Assembly (NCBI GenBank): GCA_021812245.1
Contig: JAKAOK010000002.1
Coordinates: 54,326 to 118,325 of the forward strand
Source: a bacterium
GTDB taxonomy: Bacteria > SZUA-79 > Acidulodesulfobacterales > Acidulodesulfobacteraceae
Length of the DNA: 64,000 nt
Reading direction: 5' to 3'
Below are positions 44,899-52,787 of the stretch, piece by piece; position 1 is the first letter of the stretch, and the number at the start of each line of letters is the position of its first letter. A program made the position numbers and the translations under genes. The notes below the pieces were generated by a model. It was not told the DNA's origin, did not search any database, and worked only from the letters and a program-made list of their open reading frames with translations.

Positions 44899-46953
44899 AT
44901 GAAAAGAAAAAATTATGTTCTAATTCTCTTATTATCTTTTTTTATATTCTCTGCTTTTTTTTTGCTGTCCGGTTGCGGCGGCGGCAATAAAGGTAATAAC
45001 GGAGCGAGCGGATCCGTTCAGGGTGACATAGCTATAGCCGCCGGCAGTAAGATAGTCGAGTCGGCGGGCTGTTTGACCTGCCATACCATTAATGGCACGG
45101 GAGGAGTCGTCGGTCCCAATCTCTCGACTATAGGAAGCACCCTCGATACGAACGGACTGGACATCGCCGTAGATTATATGGTCAACTCCGGTTATGCATC
45201 CTTGTCGTCGTCCGCCGTTTCTAACGTGGTCAGCTATTTGTCTTCATTAACCGGCGCCGCTCCGGCTATAGATACCGCGAGCGGTTTTACCATAATGCAG
45301 TCTGCGGGCTGTCTCGGATGCCACGCCGTAAGCGGGGAAAATTCGACCCTCGGCGTCAGCGGCGGTATCAATATAGGACCCGACCTTTCGACCGTGGGCG
45401 GTATCCTTGGCTCCAAAGGTATCGGTATTTTTGTGAACTATATGGCTTCCAACGTCCTTTCATCTTCTATTTCCTCGGAATTGACGCCAGGAGACGTCGA
45501 TGCTATAGAAAATTACCTGTCTTCATTAACCGGCGCCGCTCCGCCTATAGATACCGCGAGCGGTTTTACCATAATGCAGTCTGCGGGCTGTTTGAACTGC
45601 CATAGCGTTAACGGCACTGGAGGAAGCGTCGGCCCGGATTTGACGACCGTGGGAAGCACGCTTAACCCCCTAGGAATCAGGATAGGCGTTGCCGATATGG
45701 TTGCGAATGTGGTGTCGCCCGATTTAAGTTCGAGTTTAACGGGGGAAGAAACGGCGATAGAATCTTATCTCGAGAGTATGAATTCTACCCCGCTTTACGA
45801 TAGCGCTTCGACGGCGGCAGCAATGACTATGCAGACGTGCTTGTTCTGCCATTCTATGAACGGCTATAACGGCGCAACGGCTACATCTATTCCTTACGGC
45901 ATAGCGCCTGATTTTTCGACCATGACCCCCGTCGGGGTTGCCGTAGCCGGAAACATGAAAAAATTTTTTACGGCATATCCGTCCGCTTCGCAGGTTAGCG
46001 AGATTATGGGCTTTATCAACGGCGCCGTTACGGCTTTACCGTCCGGCAGTCCAGCCGGTCTTTCCTATCTCCAATCTTCCGGATGTTTTGCCTGTCACAC
46101 CCTTAATGTAAGCGGTACGGTGTTCGGTCCCGGAGCGACCAATGCTTCTTTTGCGGAGATGTTTACGGGCAATATAGATTCTTCAGGTTACATATCTTCA
46201 GCCAACGTCAATAAGGGTTTCGTTGCGCCGGATATCTCCGATATCGGCGGCGAACTTAGTACTATGGGGATAGACCTCGCGGTAAACGATATGACGGCGG
46301 CTTCTCCTGGAGGCATAGGCGGTATGCTTTACTCCGTTCCGACGACCAATCAGGTTACGGCTATCGAAAACTATCTTTCGACGCTTACGTCCGGCGGGAC
46401 TCCGGTTATAGACTCAACTTCCGGCGGCACGTCTTTCTATACCCTCGGCTGTCTCGGATGCCATACTATAAACGGACAAGCCGCACAGGGATTCTCGATT
46501 GCGGGCGGCGTAGGTCCCGACCTTTCCACGCTCGGCAGTACCATCAATCCCACAGGGATACAGGTAGGCGTCGTCTGGATGTCTTCCAACGTTCTGGCTT
46601 CGGGTTTAAGCTCCGCGTTAACTTCATCCGACCAGGCCGCTATCGAGACTTACTTAGGCACTTTGCAGGGAACGGCGAATTCGCCCACTTATACTAACGG
46701 AACCCCGTTATACGAAGAAGGCGCAAGCACGACGCAGACGATGACGCAGGAAACCTGTCTGCTCTGCCATTCCGCTTTCGGCTACAACGGCGTAACCAGC
46801 ACTTCCGGCAATATAAGCATCGGTCCAGTTTTTAACAACATAGTAGCTATAAGCAATAGTGACGCGGCAGGCATGAATACGCAATATTTCGAGAACGGTT
46901 TGACGAGCGCCCAGCTTAGCGGCATCGTGAATGAAATTAATAGTAATTTTTAA
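44899..46953 (+). CDS. Heptahaem cytochrome c lipoprotein
   Basis: A 684-residue lipoprotein with seven CxxCH sites. The lipobox is in LLSGCGGG, so the mature protein is lipid-anchored. Haem sites are GCLTCH, GCLGCH, GCLNCH, TCLFCH, GCFACH, GCLGCH and TCLLCH, spaced by repeated modules of about 80-110 residues. Each module has GPDLSTxGSTL and a short C-terminal YLSSLT. The repeats at 45238-45312 and 45522-45596 are nearly identical in DNA, showing recent internal duplication. Its 3' part is almost identical to the gene at 48192. Methionines near the haems are few, so haem ligation is unclear. Probably part of an envelope electron-transfer chain. Confidence 0.92.
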   Translation: MKRKNYVLILLLSFFIFSAFFLLSGCGGGNKGNNGASGSVQGDIAIAAGSKIVESAGCLTCHTINGTGGVVGPNLSTIGSTLDTNGLDIAVDYMVNSGYASLSSSAVSNVVSYLSSLTGAAPAIDTASGFTIMQSAGCLGCHAVSGENSTLGVSGGINIGPDLSTVGGILGSKGIGIFVNYMASNVLSSSISSELTPGDVDAIENYLSSLTGAAPPIDTASGFTIMQSAGCLNCHSVNGTGGSVGPDLTTVGSTLNPLGIRIGVADMVANVVSPDLSSSLTGEETAIESYLESMNSTPLYDSASTAAAMTMQTCLFCHSMNGYNGATATSIPYGIAPDFSTMTPVGVAVAGNMKKFFTAYPSASQVSEIMGFINGAVTALPSGSPAGLSYLQSSGCFACHTLNVSGTVFGPGATNASFAEMFTGNIDSSGYISSANVNKGFVAPDISDIGGELSTMGIDLAVNDMTAASPGGIGGMLYSVPTTNQVTAIENYLSTLTSGGTPVIDSTSGGTSFYTLGCLGCHTINGQAAQGFSIAGGVGPDLSTLGSTINPTGIQVGVVWMSSNVLASGLSSALTSSDQAAIETYLGTLQGTANSPTYTNGTPLYEEGASTTQTMTQETCLLCHSAFGYNGVTSTSGNISIGPVFNNIVAISNSDAAGMNTQYFENGLTSAQLSGIVNEINSNF
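46447..46915 (+). repeat. Segment duplicated in the gene at 48192 (copy A)
   Basis: This stretch matches 49485-49950 at near identity, including synonymous positions, and encodes the last two haem modules (GCLGCH and TCLLCH). It indicates recent duplication or gene conversion between two cytochrome genes. Confidence 0.85.
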
Positions 46954-46962
46954 TATAAATTT

Positions 46963-48069
46963 ATGCCGAGACTTAAAAACGCAAAAATATTATTAACGTT
47001 GTTTTATATAATCGCCGCAGTCGTAACGCTATCCGCATGCGGCGGAGGCGGAGGCGGAGGCGGCAAAGGCGGCTCTTCATCTTCTTCCAGCCCTTCGCCT
47101 TATACTCAGCCGTCTATTTCGACTAATACCTATTCAGCCGGAACGGGTCCCGCGGGTATCGCAGTGGATAAGAACGGGAACATTTGGCTCGCCGACATCG
47201 GAACGAACAGCAATCCCGCAAGTACCGTCACGGAATTAAGCTCCTCAGGGAGCTTAATCGGGTCTTATCCCGCCGGAACGGGTCCCGATTCCGTAGCGGT
47301 TGCTCCAAACGGGAATATTTGGCTCGCCGACTGGGGCAGTTCTTCCTCCCCAGGTCATTTTCTAGTAGAACTGACCTCCGCCGGAGCCGCCGTTAAGACA
47401 TACGATGTAGTAGAAAATGGTTTAAAGTCCGTTGTTGTGGATAATTCCGGCAACGTCTGGGTTGCCGACTGGGGTATAGTTACCGCGGCAGGCGCCTCGG
47501 GCGATACCGTTACGGAATTAAACCCTGCAACATCTCTTAAAACTAACTATACCGTCGGGAATACCTCCTCCAACGGACCGAACTGTGTAACGGTGGGTCC
47601 GGACGGAAACATATGGGTGACTACTTTTTACGATAATTACGTTACGGAATTGAACGCTTCCACCGGGAGCGTTATCGTCAAGTTCCCGGCGGGAAATACG
47701 TCGGAATCCAATCCCGACGCTATTGCGGTCGCTCCGAACGGCAACGTCTGGGTTGCTAACTTTGGCGGCGGTAATGTTATCGGCAATACGGTGACCGAAT
47801 TAAACCCTATTAACGGCGCCGTTATAGGCACCTATAACGTGGGAAAAGGTCCCGACGCTATTGCGGCCGCTCCGAACGGCAACGTGATAGTAGCTAACTC
47901 GATAGACAATACCGTAACCGAGTTGAATTCCTCGGGGGCGCTTATAGGAACGTATGCCGTGGGAAACTTTCCGGACGGCATCGCCGTGGATAATTCCGGC
48001 AACGTCTGGGTTGCGGACTGGGGCGGCAACGACGTGACAGAACTTGTCGGACTGGCTAATCTTTCGTGA
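46963..48069 (+). CDS. Beta-propeller (NHL/Vgb-like) lipoprotein
   Basis: A 368-residue protein with a lipobox in LSACGGG followed by a poly-Gly/Ser linker. Then come about seven repeated blades, each with a pattern like AVAPNGNIWLADWG followed by TVTELNSSG. This matches NHL repeats or virginiamycin B lyase-like propellers. No haem motif is present. It starts 9 bases after the heptahaem cytochrome and is presumably co-transcribed. Possibly a scaffold or partner-binding module for the surrounding cytochromes. The enzyme activity of Vgb is not implied. Confidence 0.87.
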   Translation: MPRLKNAKILLTLFYIIAAVVTLSACGGGGGGGGKGGSSSSSSPSPYTQPSISTNTYSAGTGPAGIAVDKNGNIWLADIGTNSNPASTVTELSSSGSLIGSYPAGTGPDSVAVAPNGNIWLADWGSSSSPGHFLVELTSAGAAVKTYDVVENGLKSVVVDNSGNVWVADWGIVTAAGASGDTVTELNPATSLKTNYTVGNTSSNGPNCVTVGPDGNIWVTTFYDNYVTELNASTGSVIVKFPAGNTSESNPDAIAVAPNGNVWVANFGGGNVIGNTVTELNPINGAVIGTYNVGKGPDAIAAAPNGNVIVANSIDNTVTELNSSGALIGTYAVGNFPDGIAVDNSGNVWVADWGGNDVTELVGLANLS

Positions 48070-48092
48070 GGTTTAATGTTATGTGAAAAAAT

Positions 48093-48120
48093 TTGACAAT
48101 TCGAAACGGCGTGATATACT
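48093..48120 (+). promoter_or_regulatory. Sigma-70-type promoter
   Basis: TTGACA (48093-48098) and TATACT (48115-48120) with a 16-base spacer, about 70 bases upstream of the 598-residue cytochrome. It suggests that this gene also has its own constitutive-type promoter. Confidence 0.65.
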
Positions 48121-48191
48121 TTAAAGTAGGAAATAATATGTTTTTGTTTTAAATTTAATTTAATCTTTTAATATTTGGAGGTGTTTTTTGT

Positions 48192-49988
48192 ATGGAAAAG
48201 AAATTAAACGTCTTTTTAATTTTTCTTTTATCTGTTTTCATTCTTTCCGCAGGCATATCGCTTTCGGGCTGCGGCGGAACCGCCGGAACGTCGGGACAAT
48301 CTTCCGTTTCTTCATCCGGAGCGGTTACCGTTACCGGCACTGTTAAGGGCGGTTTTACAAGCATTACTCCTACTTCGGTTGCGGTTTACGGCTGCACGGC
48401 AATGGACTTTTCGAACTGTACCCAAGTAGCTACCACGGCTCCCACTTCGGGCAGTTTCAACATTACCTACAACCCCGTTTCCACTGATACCAGCTACTTT
48501 GTAGAGGCTACCGTGGGCGATGTGGAACTCGAAGCCGTCGTTCCGCCGAATATTCCTTCGGGCGGGATTACCGTGAACGAATATACTACGATGCTTACCC
48601 AGGAGGCTTACTATTACGCACAGAAGACGAATGCCGCCAATGCGGGACTTACGGTGGCAAACATCTTGTCGTTAGAAGACCCCAGCTACGACGGCATGCC
48701 AAATACGACCCCGGCTTCTAATACTTCCCTGCAGGCTATAGAGCCTTATCTCGTCGTTATGGCGGACGACATTGCCGCCTGCATAGACGCGTCTTCGTCG
48801 CCTTATACTTCGCTGGCCGCTACTTCCGCCTGCACTACTTTGGAGAGCGACGTTAACACCGGCATAGGCACGGCCACCTCGGTTCCTACTACCGTTCAGG
48901 GAATACTTTCCAATATAGCCAGCACCCTTACGACATATTACGGTAATTCAAGCAATTCTACCGACCAAACGGCGCTTTTGACCATGCAGAGCGCTTTAAA
49001 TACTTTAGTGCCTGCGCCCGCCGATTTTACCTATGCCATGCCGATTAGTTTTGCTCCTTCGACGGTCGAACAGCTGTCTATAGGAAAACAGGTGGCAGTT
49101 ACCGGTACTATCACGGGAAGCACCGGCACCGGCGGCACGTCTTCTGCCAGCAACGCTGGCGGGCTTGATATAATGTCCAGCGCCGGCTGTCTCGGCTGTC
49201 ATACTATAACGGTAAGCGGTACGACTTACGGTCCGGGTGCTCCGTATAACAATCCGGCGAGTCCTTACTATATCGCTCCCGACCTTTCCGATATCGGAAA
49301 CTATCTCAGCTCTACGGGTATTAACATCGCGGTTAACACCATGGATACCCAGCTCTCGGGCGCGCTTATCTCGCCGTTGAACTCAAGCCAGCTGTCAACC
49401 ATAGTAACTTATCTTGGAACCTTAACATCGGGCGGAACTCCAACTATAACCGCTACTAACGGAAATACTATAATGACCAGCGCCGGCTGTCTCGGATGCC
49501 ATACTATAAACGGACAAGCCGCACAGGGATTCTCGATTGCGGGCGGCGTAGGTCCCGACCTTTCCACGCTCGGCAGTACCATCAATCCCACAGGGATAAG
49601 CTTAGGCGTCAACTGGATGTCTTCCTACGTTCTGGCTTCGGGTTTAAGCTCCGCGTTAACTTCAGCCGACCAGACCGTTATCGAGACTTACTTAGGCACT
49701 TTGCAGGGAACGGCGAATTCGCCCACTTATACTAACGGAACCCCGTTATACGAAGGCGCAAGCACGACGCAGACGATGACGCAGGAAACCTGTCTGCTCT
49801 GCCATTCCGCTTTCGGCTACAACGGCGTAACCAGCACTTCCGGCAATATAAGCATCGGTCCCGTTTTTAACAGCATAGTAAGCGTAAGCTCCGGCAATGC
49901 GAGCTACATGAATACGCAATATTTCGAGAACGGTTTGACGAACACCCAGTTGGATAACGTCGTAAATTACATTAACTTGAATTTTTAA
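48192..49988 (+). CDS. Trihaem cytochrome c lipoprotein
   Basis: A 598-residue lipoprotein (lipobox in LSGCGGTA). Residues about 40-290 form a haem-free N-terminal region (VKGGFTSITPTSVAVYGCT..., VEATVGDVELEAVVPPNIPSGG) that is nearly identical to that of the gene at 52788. The C-terminal half carries three haem sites: GCLGCH, GCLGCH and TCLLCH. The last two modules are almost identical to those of the heptahaem gene. It is therefore a mosaic of two neighbours. The start is ATG after GGAGGTG. Likely envelope electron transfer; the N-terminal region is an unknown domain. Confidence 0.91.
   Translation: MEKKLNVFLIFLLSVFILSAGISLSGCGGTAGTSGQSSVSSSGAVTVTGTVKGGFTSITPTSVAVYGCTAMDFSNCTQVATTAPTSGSFNITYNPVSTDTSYFVEATVGDVELEAVVPPNIPSGGITVNEYTTMLTQEAYYYAQKTNAANAGLTVANILSLEDPSYDGMPNTTPASNTSLQAIEPYLVVMADDIAACIDASSSPYTSLAATSACTTLESDVNTGIGTATSVPTTVQGILSNIASTLTTYYGNSSNSTDQTALLTMQSALNTLVPAPADFTYAMPISFAPSTVEQLSIGKQVAVTGTITGSTGTGGTSSASNAGGLDIMSSAGCLGCHTITVSGTTYGPGAPYNNPASPYYIAPDLSDIGNYLSSTGINIAVNTMDTQLSGALISPLNSSQLSTIVTYLGTLTSGGTPTITATNGNTIMTSAGCLGCHTINGQAAQGFSIAGGVGPDLSTLGSTINPTGISLGVNWMSSYVLASGLSSALTSADQTVIETYLGTLQGTANSPTYTNGTPLYEGASTTQTMTQETCLLCHSAFGYNGVTSTSGNISIGPVFNSIVSVSSGNASYMNTQYFENGLTNTQLDNVVNYINLNF
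49485..49950 (+). repeat. Segment duplicated from the heptahaem gene (copy B)
   Basis: Nearly identical to 46447-46915 at DNA level, differing by short clusters (for example CAGGTAGGC versus AGCTTAGGC) and a few single bases. Confidence 0.85.
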
Positions 49989-50025
49989 ACATTAAAATAA
50001 AATAGTTAATTTTAGACTATTTTTG

Positions 50026-50070
50026 ATTCTTGAGGCGCTAAAATTCAGCGCCTCAAGAATTTTAATTTTT
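50026..50070 (+). terminator. Intrinsic terminator
   Basis: ATTCTTGAGGCGCT pairs perfectly with AGCGCCTCAAGAAT (14 base pairs, 7-base loop), followed by TTTTAATTTTT. It separates the trihaem gene from the Cyc2-like gene, though read-through is possible. Confidence 0.85.
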
Positions 50071-50095
50071 TAAATTATCACGTTTGGAGAGGGTT

Positions 50096-51571
50096 ATGAG
50101 AAGGAATATCGGGGGTTTTTTTTTGATTGCGTTATTCATTTCGGCGGTTTGCGTTTCGGCTTTCCCCGAAAGGGCGGATGCCATTCCGGCCTTTTCCCAG
50201 AAATACCATTTTTCCTGCGCCGTCTGCCATACGGCGTTTCCCAATTTAAATCCTTTCGGTAGGGCATTCTGGAGGAACGGTTTCAGGCCGCCCGGCACAG
50301 TCGGAACGCGTTTAGATTCGACCGGCATAGTCGAGGGGTTAGCCCTGCCTGAACCCGAACCTGTGCCGCTGTCGATCGAAGGCATAGTAGAATACCAGCA
50401 CTTGACGAACGAAAACGCGTCGGCAAATAATTATGTCATGATGGACGGGAAAACGGACGAATTTCTGGCGGTTTCCATGTTCGACGCGGGAGGCGTGTTC
50501 GATCTTTACTCCCCTTTTGCAGATTCCCTTTCGTTTTTCGCGCAGGCTGTTTCTATGCCCGGCTTCCCCATGGAAGAAGAACAGGTAGTGGCGTCGCTTA
50601 ACGGTCTCGGGAGCGGGTTAGGCGTTCCGTCCCATTTATTAAACTTTAAACTCGGACAGGTAGTTACCTCCGGTCCTTATTTTAACAGGTATATGCCTTT
50701 CTATTTAGTAAATAACGAGGGTGCCGTGGGCTTTACGCAGAGCCTGACCGTCGGTTACGATCGCGAGGCGGACTGGATAGATTGGTATGGAATGGATAAC
50801 ATCGGTTACCTGATAGGTTCCAGAAACCCGGGCGTCGAGCTTTACGGAACCCCGGGCTATCATTTATGGTATAAGGCAACCGCTACGAACGACAGAGGTT
50901 TTTCGGCTACCCCCAATGCCATGGAATATTCCTACCAGCTAAAGGAATATCTGCCCGTATCTTTGGGGCAGCTCGAATTCGGATATTACGGAGCGGCTAT
51001 TTCCGAACCGATTTCGTTTTCTTCAAATTCGTCGGCGGTCTGGAACGACGAAATTACGGCAAACGGCATAGACGCCGACCTTGCCGGAGATACCTACGAA
51101 ATCGGGGCCACATATATGCAGCAGAGGGATTTCCTGCCTTACGGACCGGGCGGAATAAGTTATAAACTTAATTCGAGCGCAAGCGTTCGGAATGTGGTAT
51201 CGAACGGATACAACGTTTACGAGGTTTACGCGAACTATCTTATGCCCAAGGCGGGATTTATGTTTTCCGCCGCTTTTGCTTCTTATTTGTGGATGCGCAA
51301 GGATGCACAGGAGGCATACGATTACATGAAGTCAAATTCCCTGCCGTCCTCCCAGACCGTTACGCTCCCTTCTTTGTGCGCCGACTCGGGTCTTTACCAG
51401 TCGGGAACGTATGCCGGTTCGGACGGATGCATAAATTCCGGCATTAAAGATGCCCTTACGCTGCAGGCGGAATATAATTTTGCTTTGAATGCACATTTTT
51501 ACGTTAATTACGTATTTACTAATCAGGTGCAGGACGATACCCTTCAGACCGGAATAGCCTTTATATTTTAA
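50096..51571 (+). CDS. Cyc2-like fused cytochrome-porin
   Basis: A 491-residue outer-membrane protein from the ATG at 50096 (GGAGAGGG upstream). A signal peptide ends at ADA (residue 29), then the haem site C41-A-V-C44-H45 follows at once, in PAFSQKYHFSCAVCHTAFP and then NLNPFGRAFWRNGF. The remaining 440 residues alternate in the way of beta-strands and end in Phe (IAFIF), as outer-membrane barrels do. This layout is that of Cyc2, the cytochrome-porin used by neutrophilic and acidophilic iron oxidisers to take electrons across the outer membrane. Whether it oxidises iron or releases electrons is unknown. Other porin-cytochromes share the layout. Confidence 0.82.
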   Translation: MRRNIGGFFLIALFISAVCVSAFPERADAIPAFSQKYHFSCAVCHTAFPNLNPFGRAFWRNGFRPPGTVGTRLDSTGIVEGLALPEPEPVPLSIEGIVEYQHLTNENASANNYVMMDGKTDEFLAVSMFDAGGVFDLYSPFADSLSFFAQAVSMPGFPMEEEQVVASLNGLGSGLGVPSHLLNFKLGQVVTSGPYFNRYMPFYLVNNEGAVGFTQSLTVGYDREADWIDWYGMDNIGYLIGSRNPGVELYGTPGYHLWYKATATNDRGFSATPNAMEYSYQLKEYLPVSLGQLEFGYYGAAISEPISFSSNSSAVWNDEITANGIDADLAGDTYEIGATYMQQRDFLPYGPGGISYKLNSSASVRNVVSNGYNVYEVYANYLMPKAGFMFSAAFASYLWMRKDAQEAYDYMKSNSLPSSQTVTLPSLCADSGLYQSGTYAGSDGCINSGIKDALTLQAEYNFALNAHFYVNYVFTNQVQDDTLQTGIAFIF

Positions 51572-51592
51572 TATTAATGAGTTTGCCGGCTA

Positions 51593-51620
51593 TTGAACTT
51601 TGAGAATTTTGTGTTATTAT
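51593..51620 (+). promoter_or_regulatory. Putative sigma-70-type promoter
   Basis: TTGAAC (51593-51598) and TATTAT (51615-51620) with a 16-base spacer, 21 bases upstream of the next start codon. The match is fair only. Confidence 0.4.
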
Positions 51621-51640
51621 ATATTTATGGGGTTAAAATA

Positions 51641-52774
51641 ATGAAAAATAAGATAAGGCGTTTATTTAATAACATTATTATGCGGTTGGCATTGTTTACG
51701 GCTTTTGTTTTGCTGCCCGTTTCCGTTTATGCCGGCGGGGTACCGCCGGGTCTTTCGATAATACAGTCTGCAGGATGTAGCGGATGCCACATGATAAACG
51801 GCAAGGGCGGCAATATGGGACCGGATCTTTCTGCGATAGGAAGCACACTCAGCCTGAAGGGCATAAAGGGGGCACTTGGTCTGATGGTCAGCAACGGCTA
51901 TGCTTCCCTGACGCCCGCTCAGATTTACCCGGTGGCGGCTTATTTGAAAACGTTGAAGGCAAAGACCCCTCCCGTTATTAATACGGCTTCAGCCGCAGAT
52001 ATATTGAAGTCCGCAGGCTGTCTCGGATGCCACGCCGATACTAAGGGAGGCTCCGGCATAGCGCCTAATCTTTACGATATAGGCGGAATACTCGGTTTAA
52101 AGGGCATAGAAACCGCCGTTGACGATATGAATATGGAAATAGTCGCAAAAACCTTGGATACGCAGGAAGTTTATTCCGTAACGGCATATCTCGAATCCTT
52201 GAAACTGCCGCCGGTCAAAGTCAAGAAGCCGCCCAAAAAGGCGGCTGCCGGCAAAAAGAAAAAGCTTTCGGGCGCGGATTTGATGAATTCCGCGGGGTGT
52301 ATGGGTTGCCACACCACGGCCGGAACGGGAATAACGATAGGCCCCGATCTGTCGACCATCGGCAGCACTCTTAATTCTTACGGGATAGACGTAGGCGTTT
52401 ACTATATGAACAATTATATGATTGCTTCCCCCTTGCCGCGGCGGGATATTTCCGTCGTTGAAGCCTATCTGGCGCAAAAGCTGAACAAAAAACCGCCGGC
52501 ATACGAGAGCGTCAAAACTCCCGCCGCGCTTGTCGAGAAAACCTGTCTTTTATGCCATACTATGAACGGGGTTTACGGCACGGCAGGCGGCGACAACCAC
52601 GGACCTGCGTTTAATTTTTCTATTTTCGAGGGCAGGGGAAACATGGCATGGTGGTGGGGGGCGATAAACATGAATAAGAAATTTTTTGCATCGCAGGGGC
52701 TTACCTCCGCGCAGTTAGACGATATTCTAAATTATTCGAGTTTTCGGTATGCGGAAAAGCGGGGCATGCGGTAG
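51641..52774 (+). CDS. Tetrahaem cytochrome c
   Basis: A 377-residue exported cytochrome starting with the ATG at 51641; an upstream TTG reading overlaps a promoter-like sequence. The signal peptide ends near VYAGG. Haem sites are GCSGCH, GCLGCH, GCMGCH and TCLLCH, each in a module of GPDLSAIGSTL type. A lysine- and proline-rich linker (KVKKPPKKAAAGKKKKL) divides the second and third modules and would allow interdomain movement. It uses a signal peptidase I-type signal rather than a lipobox, so it may be soluble in the periplasm. It precedes the lipoprotein cytochrome by 13 bases. Confidence 0.92.
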   Translation: MKNKIRRLFNNIIMRLALFTAFVLLPVSVYAGGVPPGLSIIQSAGCSGCHMINGKGGNMGPDLSAIGSTLSLKGIKGALGLMVSNGYASLTPAQIYPVAAYLKTLKAKTPPVINTASAADILKSAGCLGCHADTKGGSGIAPNLYDIGGILGLKGIETAVDDMNMEIVAKTLDTQEVYSVTAYLESLKLPPVKVKKPPKKAAAGKKKKLSGADLMNSAGCMGCHTTAGTGITIGPDLSTIGSTLNSYGIDVGVYYMNNYMIASPLPRRDISVVEAYLAQKLNKKPPAYESVKTPAALVEKTCLLCHTMNGVYGTAGGDNHGPAFNFSIFEGRGNMAWWWGAINMNKKFFASQGLTSAQLDDILNYSSFRYAEKRGMR

Positions 52775-52787
52775 GGAGTAATATATC

